12,360 bases of DNA. Source: Isohypsibius dastychi. Lineage: Eukaryota > Tardigrada > Eutardigrada > Parachela > Isohypsibiidae. Position 1 is the stretch's first letter. Each line of letters opens with the position of its first letter. The notes under the pieces were generated by a model, which was not told the DNA's origin, did not search any database, and saw only the letters and a list, made by a program, of their open reading frames with translations. A program made the translations under genes and the position numbers. Location of the stretch: assembly GCA_034696485.1 (NCBI GenBank), contig JAQIWT010001117.1, forward strand, positions 1 through 12,360, in the 5' to 3' direction. Below, piece by piece: positions 1 through 7,799 of the stretch.

Positions 1-11
1 CCCGGTCGCGA

Positions 12-29
12 CCCCCCCCCCCCCCCCCC
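12..29. repeat. Poly-C tract (18 C)
   Basis: An uninterrupted run of 18 C residues lies near the window edge, upstream of the selenophosphate synthetase gene. It could be a true G/C homopolymer in the promoter, or an assembly artefact at a contig end, since such runs are prone to length error. No function is assigned. Confidence 0.9.
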
Positions 30-117
30 GTGAGTGCGTTTGCGAGATTGCGAAAGTTGCATTTGCGAATCCGATTTTGCTGCTTTGCGATTTCTTGTCT
101 CTGACTTTTGAGTCCAG
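30..117 (+). other. Possible 5' UTR intron of the SPS gene
   Basis: A strong donor-like GTGAGT starts at 30, and a CAG acceptor-like triplet ends at 117 after a partly pyrimidine-rich stretch (TTTCTTGTCTCTGACTTTTG). The implied 88-nt intron matches the intron sizes in this window. There is no protein evidence here, so it could equally be unspliced leader or promoter. The CAG could also be a trans-splice acceptor if the species uses a spliced leader. Confidence 0.3.
40..90. promoter_or_regulatory. Cluster of four TTGCGA motifs upstream of the SPS gene
   Basis: TTGCGA occurs at 40-45, 48-53, 63-68 and 85-90, four copies within 51 nt, all in the same orientation and 70-120 nt before the start codon. 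The spacing is irregular (8, 15 and 22 nt), so this is not a simple tandem array. It may be a cluster of transcription-factor sites or a degenerate repeat. The repetition is seen directly; a regulatory role is inference. Confidence 0.4.
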
Positions 118-157
118 AAAAAACAGTCGGAAGCATTCTTGAATATAATCTTCTACC

Positions 158-2215
158 ATGGAGGGCTTCACCGCTGGATCTGACGCGGACAATATGTTGT
201 GTATTCCGGAAGTTCATGATAGGAATATCGTTCACATCCAAAATAATTTGTTCGATCCTGTATCATACGGACTGGATCCATCGTTTCGTCTCACCAACTT
301 CACCGAGCTGAAAGGATGAGGTTGTAAAATCCCCCGAGATCAGCTTCAGAAGCTTCTCGAGGGGCTTACGGGAGACTCAACCTTTCCCGTTGTACATAAC
401 AAAGCAGCTATCTCAAACGGAATATCCTTGCATCCGGATCACATTGAATCCCCTCGACGTTCACACTTGGCGTCTTCTGCACATATTGTGTTATCAACTG
501 ATAATGGTGATTCTTCCACAATGGAGCATCCATTGCCTCAGATCGGTATGTGTTCGAGAGTTTTGCATGAATCTGAACCGTACTTCCGGTGGAGAAATTT
601 CTGTCTCGTCATCGTGGAGTCCTTGGGTGTATTTGGTTATTCTCTAATGTTTAGCTCGTGTTTGTTTAATCTGACTCACCATGTTCATGTCGTTTTCAGG
701 AATTGGACTAGATTCCTGCCTCATTCCACTTCGACAGGCCGGTTTTTACTTGGTGCAAACTACAGATTTCTTTTACCCCCTTGTGGATGATCCGTACCTC
801 ATGGTAAGCGATTTTCTTCATACGAAATATTTTCAAACTATTTTTACATGGTTTAGTTTCCAGATGCGGTTTGTTCTTATGCTCTTTTTTGCAGGGCAAA
901 ATAGCTTGTGCTAACGTGCTGAGCGATCTCTACGCGATGGGTGTCACAGAGTGTGACAATATTCTGATGATTCTGGCCACTAGCCAAAAGTTCACTGCAA
1001 AAGAAAGAGAAACGGTGATGCCGTTGATTATTCGTGGATTTCGAGTGAGTCCATAGATCCGTTTTTTATACACTGGCTTTTCATTATGATCTTGAAGGAC
1101 TGTGCAACTGAAGCCGGTACGTCTGTAAATGGCGGCCAGTCCGTCATAAATCCTTGGGTCACAATCGGTGGAACTGCATCTTCCGTCGTCCGAGCTGAAG
1201 AAGTCATAATGTAAGTACGGGTACGAGAAACACCGGCCGTCGTTGTCCGATTTAAATTAAGCCAGTGGTCTCCTCTCCTGTTTTGTGTTTTCGTAAATAT
1301 TCTGAAAATTTGATTGAAAATCGGAATGAAAAAAATGTAAAATTTGTGAAAATCGGAGTGAACTCGGTTGCGGGTTTTAACTGACTTTATTTTGAGTTTA
1401 GGCCGGATGGTGCTGAGGTGGGCGATGTTTTGGTCTTGACCAAACCGCTGGGAACCCAGATCGCTGTGAACGCACATCAGTGGCTCGCTCTCGACCCGGA
1501 GAAATTCGACAAAATCAAATCATTTGTCACTCCCGAAGATGTGAAGAAGGGTTATCTTCGAGCGATGAATAGTATGACAAAATTGAACAGAACAGGTACG
1601 GCACGTGATCACTGTCTGTTACTTTATGGAAATGTATTACGTCTAAATTAGTTCGTTCAATTTTTTTATGTTTTTTTTTCAGCTTCGAAACTCATGCACA
1701 GATACCAGGCACATGCTGCCACTGATGTCACCGGCTTCGGAATTCTCGGACATGCTGAAAATCTGGCCCAGAATCAGAAACGCGCAGTTAGCTTCGTCAT
1801 CGACACGCTGCCTGTAATTGCACACATGGCTGACATATCCCGAGTTTTCGACAAGTATGGTTTGCTGAAGGGGACTTCATCTGAAACTTCCGGTGCGTAT
1901 CTGAAATTGGTCAATATTAGCTTTTATTATTAGTTTTTTATTAGTTTTTATTTTATTATTTTATTTATTTTTGTTTTTTATTATTCTTTTATTATTAGCT
2001 TTTCCGGTGTGGTTAACATATTTTCTTCAGGTGGATTATTGATATGTTTACCAAAGGATGAAGCGGCCGGATTCATAGAAGACTTCCGTCGAAGTGAAGG
2101 GAGTGACGCCTGGATAGTTGGATCTGTTGTAGCCGGTGATCGAACCGCACGCCTAATTGACGACCTGAGAATAATAGAGGTTCCCGCCAAAGACACTCCT
2201 GATAGCTTATGGTAG
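158..2215 (+). CDS. SEPHS2: Selenophosphate synthetase (selenide, water dikinase), selenoprotein form
   Basis: Makes selenophosphate from selenide and ATP, the selenium donor for selenocysteine (Sec) synthesis in the cytosol. Exons: 158-545, 700-803, 895-1044, 1098-1210, 1402-1595, 1683-1892, 2031-2215. All junctions are GT-AG and in phase, giving 448 codons (447 residues), the same size as vertebrate SEPHS2. The start ATG at 158 has context ACCATGG and an in-frame TAA just upstream (146-148). Codon 54 is UGA within ELKG-UGA-GCKIP, exactly where homologues carry Sec, Cys, Thr or Arg. K57 follows as the conserved lysine. Further family landmarks are [13 protein letters not shown] (about 150-162), [20 protein letters not shown] (166-185), NGGQ (225-228), [15 protein letters not shown] (about 327-341) and [11 protein letters not shown] (about 384-394). 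Between the UGA region and GIGLD there are about 40 more residues (about 71-129) than in vertebrate SEPHS1. The UGA, a downstream stem-loop and a 3' UTR SECIS together support the Sec-encoding SPS2 form rather than a dead gene. Confidence 0.96.
317..319 (+). other. In-frame UGA recoded as selenocysteine (Sec54)
   Basis: TGA interrupts the first SPS exon. Translation continues in the same frame with clear homology on both sides: [12 protein letters not shown] before, [16 protein letters not shown] after. The position equals the catalytic Sec/Cys of selenophosphate synthetases. Read as a stop, it would leave a 53-residue peptide. The alternative is non-Sec readthrough, known for hymenopteran SPS1 genes with UGA but no SECIS. 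The SECIS found downstream here favours Sec. Confidence 0.92.
331..364 (+). promoter_or_regulatory. Stem-loop 11 nt downstream of the UGA (Sec redefinition element-like)
   Basis: CCCCCGAGA (331-339) pairs with TCTCGAGGGG (355-364) as 9 bp with A360 bulged. Then AGCTT (342-346) pairs with AAGCT (350-354) around a CAG loop, with T340-C341 bulged on the 5' side. The total is 14 bp, GC-rich at the base. The hairpin starts 11 nt after the recoded UGA, inside coding sequence. Selenocysteine redefinition elements and the readthrough hairpin of hymenopteran SPS1 occupy the same place and stimulate UGA recoding. The pairing is read directly; the function is inference by position. Confidence 0.72.
1315..1362. 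repeat. Intronic direct repeat (16 nt, one mismatch)
   Basis: TGAAAATCGGAATGAA (1315-1330) and TGAAAATCGGAGTGAA (1347-1362) are near-identical copies 32 nt apart in SPS intron 4 (1211-1401). They lie near the acceptor end of the longest intron of this gene. Nothing links them to a mobile element, and local slippage duplication is likely. Confidence 0.6.
1920..1999. repeat. T-rich low-complexity tract in SPS intron 6
   Basis: About 80 nt made almost only of T and A, with repeated TTATTA, TTTTATTA and TTAGTTTTTA units, in the intron at 1893-2030. It forms an extended polypyrimidine/AT tract before the TTTTCTTCAG acceptor. It is probably simple sequence with no gene content. Confidence 0.8.
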
Positions 2216-2290
2216 GACTTTGTTTGTCCATATATTTTTTCTGGTTCTGTGATACCTGGATGCAAGAATATTTCGGATGATTTGTTTTAA

Positions 2291-2359
2291 TCAAACTATC
2301 TATGAAACTCAGTTGCGAAAGGCTATTTAGTCGGCCTCTGGGTGGATCCTATGGTTTGG
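2291..2359 (+). ncRNA. SECIS element in the SPS 3' UTR
   Basis: A cis-acting RNA element that recruits SBP2 and the Sec-specific elongation factor so that UGA is read as selenocysteine. Helix I: TCAAACTAT (2291-2299) pairs with ATGGTTTGG (2351-2359), 9 bp including G-U. After a small internal loop comes the non-Watson-Crick core, ATGA (2302-2305) opposite GGAT (2344-2347). This gives the expected U-U, G-A and A-G pairs (2303/2347, 2304/2346, 2305/2345). Helix II: ACTCAG (2307-2312) pairs with CTGGGT (2338-2343); after a 2x2 mismatch, GC (2315-2316) pairs with GC (2334-2335). The apical AAA (2318-2320) begins 12 nt after ATGA. An alternative upper fold pairs AGGC (2320-2323) with GCCT (2334-2337), giving a type 2 (extra mini-helix) form. 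The element begins 75 nt after the stop codon. Helix II is short and mismatched in the simplest drawing, which is the weakest point. Confidence 0.83.
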
Positions 2360-2739
2360 AAAACATTTCGTTTAAAAATCAAATTCGCTCCATTTTACGT
2401 AACAAATAGAGAAGGAAATTGCTGATTTTAAGAGGCTTGGTTTTCGGCGTTGTAGGATCAGGACGCATCTTCGTTCGTAATTTGAGATGAGGTCAATGCT
2501 ACGAATGTCGTTCTATCCGTCATCTGCTCATTTCTGAGAGCTTGACGTATCTAGCTCGCGTTAAGATGATTATTTGCTAACGCCAGGATACAACTTATCT
2601 GGGAACCGACTTTCAGATGATCACAGTAGGTCCAGTGTGTTGAACTCTTGAAGACCAGTTTGCTAGCGTTGTACATCACTACGTCTTTTTCGATGAATGC
2701 CGCGGTTTTTTTTGTAACTGCGTGAAAAAATCGAAAACA
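2360..2739. other. SPS 3' UTR remainder and kinase upstream region
   Basis: No coding sequence is recognised in this stretch. There is no AATAAA or ATTAAA on the + strand between the SPS stop and the kinase start, so the SPS polyadenylation site is not resolved. A small perfect hairpin GCGTTA/TAACGC (about 2559-2584) surrounds another ATGA, but its 6-bp stem cannot form a SECIS. The stretch just before the kinase ATG has a run of eight or more T (about 2706-2713). It presumably holds the kinase promoter and 5' UTR; no clear core elements are visible. Confidence 0.5.
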
Positions 2740-5700
2740 ATGATTTTTCTGAGTTTTGCCATTCTGTTGAATTTCATTTCAGTTTATTCAAAAGCAGAAT
2801 GGACTCTCCAGTTTATGAATAACACGATGCTCCGCGACCGCGATGATTCGTCGCTGAGCGCTATCTGTGCCTTACTGTGCACCCACAAATGCTTGCACGG
2901 ATCTGATATGGTGACCTTTCCAGCATATTACCAGGGCCATTTTTATCGGTTATTCTTCTTATCTGTAGATAAATCAGTATACCTGTGGAGAGCGTTGTAG
3001 CGAAACCTATCGCATGTTGCGGAATTTCACGTCCACCCGAGACAAACATCTTGATTTTGATCGGAATCAGAACCCATGTGAAAACGTTGTAAGGGGTTCT
3101 CTAGCCGGAATGTTGTCGCGTTTTTCAGAACATCTTGTTTGTAGCTCTGCGTTCCAGGTGATTGCTTGACATCACTATTGTCCTTCGGAAATAGGGATGC
3201 AAGAAATTCCAGTTCTTTCGGAGTGGTCGGTTCTTCCGAGTCTGCTTGTTTCATTCATATCACATGGCGAACCTCTCGAAATATTGGCCAGACTTTTATC
3301 TTGGAAGAGTACGTGAATCGTTCGTGGAGCTTGAATGAAATGGTAATTGTGATGAGCCATTTGAAATTGTATTGATGTCTAATGTATTCAGAATGTTTTG
3401 TAGAATTCGATGGAAACGAAGACCGTTTCGGTTCTAAAAGATGGAATTCACCGAATATTCAGACTCGCTGCAGTCGATGAATCTGGACTTATTGTGACCT
3501 CACCAGAAATAATGATATCCAGTACGAAACTCATAGAATTTATTTTCTATTCATACCTCCGGCTTTTTTGGCAGGGAATACTTCGGGATGGGATTTGTTG
3601 CCGGTAACAAATTTAACGTTGACCGAGGTCGTTCGCACATCGCCATCCTTAAATCGTTTCACCGCTGTTCTAATTTGGAAACTTCCCGAAGGTTCAATCG
3701 ATCATACTATATATTAATCCTGTTACTCGTTTAAACTAGTCATGATCATCGGGGATAGGGTTACGCGATATGGATGTCAACAGTTACAGAGTGGAGCACT
3801 TGACCACATACTGTGATGTCGGTTCCTCGCCAGCTGTGTCACTCAGCCCGGTAATTGTCAACTTCTGGACATATTGACTTGATTGAACTGTCTTTTAATC
3901 TCTAAAAAATCTATAATTATTATTTCAGAACGGAACGGAAGCAAAAATCACCAACATTCGGTTGGATTGCAGCTACCACTTCAATGTACGTAACGTAGTT
4001 GGAACCAGTTGAGTTTCATAACCGCTTGTTGTTTAGGTCAGCTATGACACTGTGTGCGGCCAGTCGAGTCCTTCAACATCTGTGGACGTGGTTATTTGTA
4101 AGAACACAAGATGACGTTCGTTTAAGAAGGGCTTAAAGTAATCAGAATGCTAAAATTTTAGGCTGTAGCATAATTAGTGATGCACTTTGTAATAACGGCG
4201 CAAAAGAAAACGATCTTGGTAAAAGTCGAACCGGTTTTTTGTCAGTGTAATTTATGTTAACTATAACGTTTAGGAAGCACAGGGGATTCCATCTCTATTA
4301 TTTCAATAAATGTTTCCGTCTTCTGGAACGAGAACAACGACATTTGTGCAAATGCTTCATGGGAAAACCCAGAAAAAACACATTCATCCAACGCGACTAC
4401 CGGCTTTGAAATTTGGTGGGGTCCGGTGTGGCGGCCGATGGATTCAGTCAGCTGGTTTTATGAACTGGAAGAAAACTATTCGAGAGCGACATTGAGCGAT
4501 GTAAATTAAGAACCTTATCCTTTAATATTCTGTACGATCATGGAGTGGCGCTGTATATTTTTGAAGGAGCACAACTATTTCGTTGCTTGCGGTTTATTAT
4601 TCGACCGGAAGTATGGGTTGAAGGTAAGTGACGGGTTTCGTTTGTTTCATAGCATTATATTTGCATGTTGTCTTGCTGCTGCGATTCGTTCGTGAGTTAC
4701 ATTACCGGTACGTTCTAGGTTCTAGCTCATTTCTTTGTAGGTGGCGACACTTGGGAGAATTCCATACAATGTTTCCAGCATACTACAGTACCAATCGGTT
4801 CATCTGTTTGACACTAATGAAGGTAATAGGATACACTTATGTGAATCATTTGACTGAATTGACGCTTTTGTTGCAGCGGTCCAGGTGGAGACAATGGCAG
4901 GTAATTAAAATGCCGGTGTGGGGGCGCCACTGTCCATTGTTTCTGCCATGAAACTAATTTTTCTTCTGTCCACGGTTCTCTGCTTATCGTGACGTTGAAA
5001 TTTACACAAAATTACGAGCCAAACTTGAGGAACAGTTGGATTTACAGTGTGTTTGTATTGCAGAAGCAACAGAGGTGTTCCTGTCAGTTGGACTTCCAAT
5101 TTTCGCGGTCGTTATACTTATTGGTGCGTCTTTGGCATTCATCCGCCACAGAAAACATAAACTGGATCATGGATTTGAAAAGCGGCCTTTCCTCCCACAT
5201 GAGCCGCTGATACTACGTTACAAAATCTCCGAACGCCGAGTTGACCTAAAATCCACCGAAAGGTAAAAAAGATGCACATCCATCCAGATTCATATGTTAT
5301 GATCGTTTTCTGCCTTACGTTAGAACAAAAACTTTATTGCCGCCATTGGTGGGCGATCGGTGGGAGATACCGCGTTCTCGGATAATTCTTGGGGAGACAG
5401 TTGGAAAAGGGGCGTTCGGAGTTGTTTTCAAGGCTGTCATTAAAGGAACGGTTCTGGTTAGCACAAGTCCGGGAAACTCGCTTAAAAGAAATGCCGAGAA
5501 ATATTCGGACTTTGTCGTCGCCGTCAAGTTGCTCCCGGGTGAATACGGATGTGGCATGTTTGCTTATGATGTCTCGGTTCTATTCGATAGAAAAATTTGC
5601 AAAACAGAAATTTTTCGGACCTCGGAAGATCACACCGGAAGTTCGCTCTAATGCATTGTTGTTTTTTCTAGGCCAGTTTTCCGGTCAAGCTGAAAGAGAA

Positions 5701-6838
5701 TCGTTTCTCTGTGAAATCGAAATGATGAAAGCTATAGGCTACCACAAAAATGTCGTGAGCCTCATTGGCAGCTGCTTGAATACGGAGTCTCTTTGCCTAA
5801 TCGAGGAATATTGCCCACTTGGTGACCTTCAACAATATCTTACCAAGAAACGAACGGAAGCTGGATGCACAGTCGATGTGAGTACTCAGTTAAGCTTTTC
5901 ACCACAGAATACTTTATACACACATTTCAATCTTCAGAATCAGCAGTATTTCAACGGAGGAGGCCATTCGGATTTTCATGAAGTTCCGATCACGCTAAGG
6001 GTTTTGTTATCATATGCCCGGCAGATCGCAGTTGCAATGGTATGTTTGCAAGAACCCATAACCATCCAGAGTTCCAAAATTCATCGAATTTCATCGAAAT
6101 TTCATCGAAATTCATCGATTTTCTTATTGAATTTTCGGCGGTTGATTCCTCGTGGACTCATTTTCAGGAATATCTCCATGAACGAGGCTATCTTCACCGC
6201 GACCTTGCAGCTCGTAATGTCATGTTAGCCGATGAAACCCTGGTAAAAGTTGGAGATTTCGGCCTGAGTCGCCGAATCGAAGCTGACAGCACGTATACTA
6301 TGACGAACCCAGGAAAACTTCCGGTCAAGTGGATGGCGATCGAGTCCATCTCCGACCTCATCTTCTCGACTGCAAGCGATGTGTAGGAAACTAGACTTTC
6401 TGTTTATACCGTTCACGAACTATTATACGCTGACTATTTAGGTGGGCATTTGGTATCGTCTTGTTCGAAATCACAACCCTTGGAGGTTCTCCTTATCCTG
6501 ATTTACCTAATCAGAATATTTTGGTGGAGCTAAAGAAAGGTCACCGGATGGACTGCCCGGAATCCTGCCCACCGGAAGTGTAAGTCTAGTGATGGTGAAT
6601 TTTGCACAGCGATCGTAGTACTATATCAATCTCTTGACCTGTTTGTAGCTACGCTTTGATGCTACGATGCTGGAGCGCGGAAGCACGACTTCGACCATCG
6701 TTCACAGAAGTCGTGACGGAAACGGAAGGGCTGCTCGAGAAAGCGTCCCAAAATGAAGCATATCTTCAACTTGATTTTTCAAAGGACTATTACGTAGCTG
6801 TCGCTGAGGAAGATGGAGAGAAAGATGAGTGCATATGA
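2740..6838 (+). CDS. Receptor tyrosine kinase with fibronectin-III-like ectodomain
   Basis: A single-pass receptor that should phosphorylate tyrosines on itself and partners after ligand binding; its ligand is unknown. Exons: 2740-2910, 2978-3088, 3129-3157, 3195-3342, 3404-3521, 3575-3691, 3759-3850, 3929-3985, 4037-4097, 4162-4218, 4274-4610 (one frame break near 4501), 4741-4822, 4877-4900, 5064-5262, 5324-5538, 5672-5877, 5938-6039, 6168-6382, 6442-6579, 6649-6838. With one base restored the model is about 889 residues. It has a signal peptide (1 to about 19, MIFLSFAILLNFISVYSKA). A Cys-rich segment follows (ICALLC.HKC...TCGERC). FN3-like segments come next (FIHITWRTS, VLIWKLPEGL...SYRVEHL, ANASWENP). 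The TM helix spans about 473-495, with a basic stop-transfer RHRKHK after it. In the kinase: GKGAFG loop (562-567), VAVK lysine K603, E621, HRDLAARN (719-726), DFG (739-741), activation-loop Y752 and WMAIES (764-769, as in Tie receptors). A short tail carries YLQL and YYVAV. Subfamily is unassigned. Ectodomain junctions are less certain than the kinase. Confidence 0.88.
4498..4512 (+). other. Apparent 1-nt frameshift inside a kinase-gene exon
   Basis: The frame through ...SRATLSD ends at codon GAT 4498-4500 and then hits TAA (4507-4509). The next frame reads straight on as KLRTLSFNILYDHGVALYIFEG, which continues the FN3-like domain. Joining them needs one extra base at GTAAATTA (4501-4508), for example a fourth A in the AAA run. 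GT at 4501 looks like a donor. However, the available AGs (4509-4510 and 4544-4545) give the wrong phase. The total CDS length is divisible by three only if one base is added. Likely explanations are a homopolymer error, a null allele or an unusual intron. Confidence 0.7.
4877..4900 (+). other. 24-nt microexon of the kinase gene
   Basis: Bounded by TTTTGTTGCAG and GTAATT, both flanking introns are phase 1, so the exon is symmetric and can be skipped without a frameshift. With split codons it adds eight residues (AVQVETMA) directly before the juxtamembrane exon. Skipping would join the preceding exon (ending NE-) to EATEV in frame. It could give two receptor isoforms with different stalk length. 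Confidence 0.6.
6080..6118. repeat. Four-copy TTCATCGA array in a kinase intron
   Basis: TTCATCGA occurs at 6080-6087, 6090-6097, 6101-6108 and 6111-6118, with periods of 10, 11 and 10 nt. It lies inside the intron 6040-6167, between the exons ending ARQIAVAM and starting EYLHERG. Most copies continue with A or AAT. It is a short degenerate tandem repeat, about one helical turn in period; a splicing or DNA-binding role is possible but unsupported. Confidence 0.75.
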
Positions 6839-7081
6839 GCTGGAAAGGATGATTGTGAAAGCTGAGCCACTAATGTTTGGAAGACATCGCAATTTCTGTC
6901 TAATATTTTTCTCCAAGCCTCCTATATTATTTGTTCTCGATCCAAAACGGAGACGCTAGCTGAATTCCCTTCCACATAAACAGTTTCAACGGACAATATC
7001 CGGCCTGTGTCAAGAAATTCCACAGCGGGACTCACGCTTTCGACTTACGGAAGCAGGACGACAGACGCAATTTTTCAAGGT

Positions 7082-7087
7082 TTTATT
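7082..7087 (-). terminator. Polyadenylation signal AATAAA for RPS7
   Basis: TTTATT on the + strand reads AATAAA on the - strand, starting 33 nt after the RPS7 stop codon. This predicts a very short 3' UTR, usual for ribosomal protein mRNAs. The rest of the 6839-7119 gap should be the kinase 3' UTR; no canonical signal is seen there for the kinase on the + strand. Confidence 0.65.
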
Positions 7088-7119
7088 CCGAAATCCGATT
7101 CATCACGAATGCTAGAAAT

Positions 7120-7710
7120 TTAGAAGATGGGTTCGGGAAACTCAAAGGTAACGGCTTTTCCGGTCAGCTTCTTGTACAAACTAGCGAAGACATCCACTTT
7201 GTGTTCCACATTCGTCTGGTTGGCCTTGTCCAAGTGAACCTTGATCAATCTCGAACCGTCCAGTTTCACCCGGATCCGCTTTCCGACGATTTCAGCTGGA
7301 AAAACGATATCTGCCAGCATGTTCTCGTGAACGGCGGTGAGAGTGCGCGATCGCGGACGTTTCTGAGGCAGCTTGACAGTCTTCCTGGTTGGCTTAGGAA
7401 GCATTCTGCGTTTGGCGATGAAGATGACGCTCTTTCCACCCAACTTCTTTTCCAATTCACGAACAACTCTGGGATGAACCTTGTGCCAGTTCTTAAGTTG
7501 CGGAGGTGGAACATACAAAACGATCACGCTTTTTCCTCCAACTTCCAATTCCTTTGCTTCACTGACGAAGAGTTCTTGCATGACATTCTTCAGATCGGCA
7601 CTTTGTTCAAGGTCGAGCAGAAGTGGATTAACCTGGCTTTCGAACGCAGAGAGCTTCTCGCCACCTTGCTTGATAAATTTTCCTTCGTGTCTTGCTGGAA
7701 CTGCAGCCAT
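7120..7710 (-). CDS. RPS7: Small ribosomal subunit protein eS7 (RPS7)
   Basis: A structural protein of the 40S subunit with a role in rRNA processing. The single-exon CDS encodes 196 residues, against 194 in human, and is collinear with the family throughout. Diagnostic stretches are [20 protein letters not shown] (67-86), [12 protein letters not shown] (99-110), the family hallmark [13 protein letters not shown] (117-129), [20 protein letters not shown] (143-162) and the C-terminal FEFPEPIF. The start [11 protein letters not shown] lies 10 nt into the exon after a spliced 5' UTR, so the in-frame upstream MFLRNPK falls mostly within the predicted intron and was not used. The absence of coding introns contrasts sharply with neighbours averaging an intron every 100-200 nt. 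The reading frame is intact and it keeps a spliced 5' UTR, so it is not a processed pseudogene. Confidence 0.97.
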   Translation of the reverse strand: MAAVPARHEGKFIKQGGEKLSAFESQVNPLLLDLEQSADLKNVMQELFVSEAKELEVGGKSVIVLYVPPPQLKNWHKVHPRVVRELEKKLGGKSVIFIAKRRMLPKPTRKTVKLPQKRPRSRTLTAVHENMLADIVFPAEIVGKRIRVKLDGSRLIKVHLDKANQTNVEHKVDVFASLYKKLTGKAVTFEFPEPIF

Positions 7711-7720
7711 CTTCGGGTTC

Positions 7721-7799
7721 CTGAGAAACATATGGCGAATAAGAAACGGTTGGAAGCCTACAACAGCCAGATAAATAAGAGAAATAACAGCGCACTTAC
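7721..7799 (-). other. RPS7 5' UTR intron
   Basis: On the - strand a perfect donor GTAAGT (7799 downward) and an acceptor TATGTTTCTCAG (ending at 7721) define a 79-nt intron just before the start codon. First introns at or near the ATG are usual in ribosomal protein genes. I looked for snoRNA C/D boxes inside and found none. Confidence 0.7.

Noticed and set aside
317-319. UGA as an inactivating mutation of SPS
   Set aside because: It falls precisely on the Sec codon, the rest of the gene is intact over seven exons, and a SECIS is present.
1028-1477. 149-codon open frame on the - strand
   Set aside because: It runs antisense across SPS exon 3, exon 4 and intron 4, has no recognisable domain, and overlaps well-supported exons.
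2486-2640. Other ATGA-containing stretches in the SPS 3' region tested as SECIS (2486, 2566, 2617)
   Set aside because: None has a second arm that forms helix II with an opposing GA. Stems are at most 6 bp, for example GCGTTA/TAACGC and CACA/TGTG.
4501-4545. An ordinary intron starting at GT 4501
   Set aside because: Acceptors at 4509-4510 and 4544-4545 give the wrong phase, and the intervening sequence in the other frame reads as continuous FN3-like protein.
4611-4623. Extending the kinase exon to the GTAAGT donor at 4624
   Set aside because: That phase leads exon 4741-4822 into a TGA stop. The donor GTATGG at 4611 keeps the frame VATLGRIPYNVSS open through to the TM exon.
7708-7731. Upstream in-frame ATG (MFLRNPK) as the RPS7 start
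   Set aside because: It lies in sequence that ends as a strong acceptor (TTTCTCAG) with a perfect GTAAGT donor upstream. The family protein begins at or near [11 protein letters not shown].
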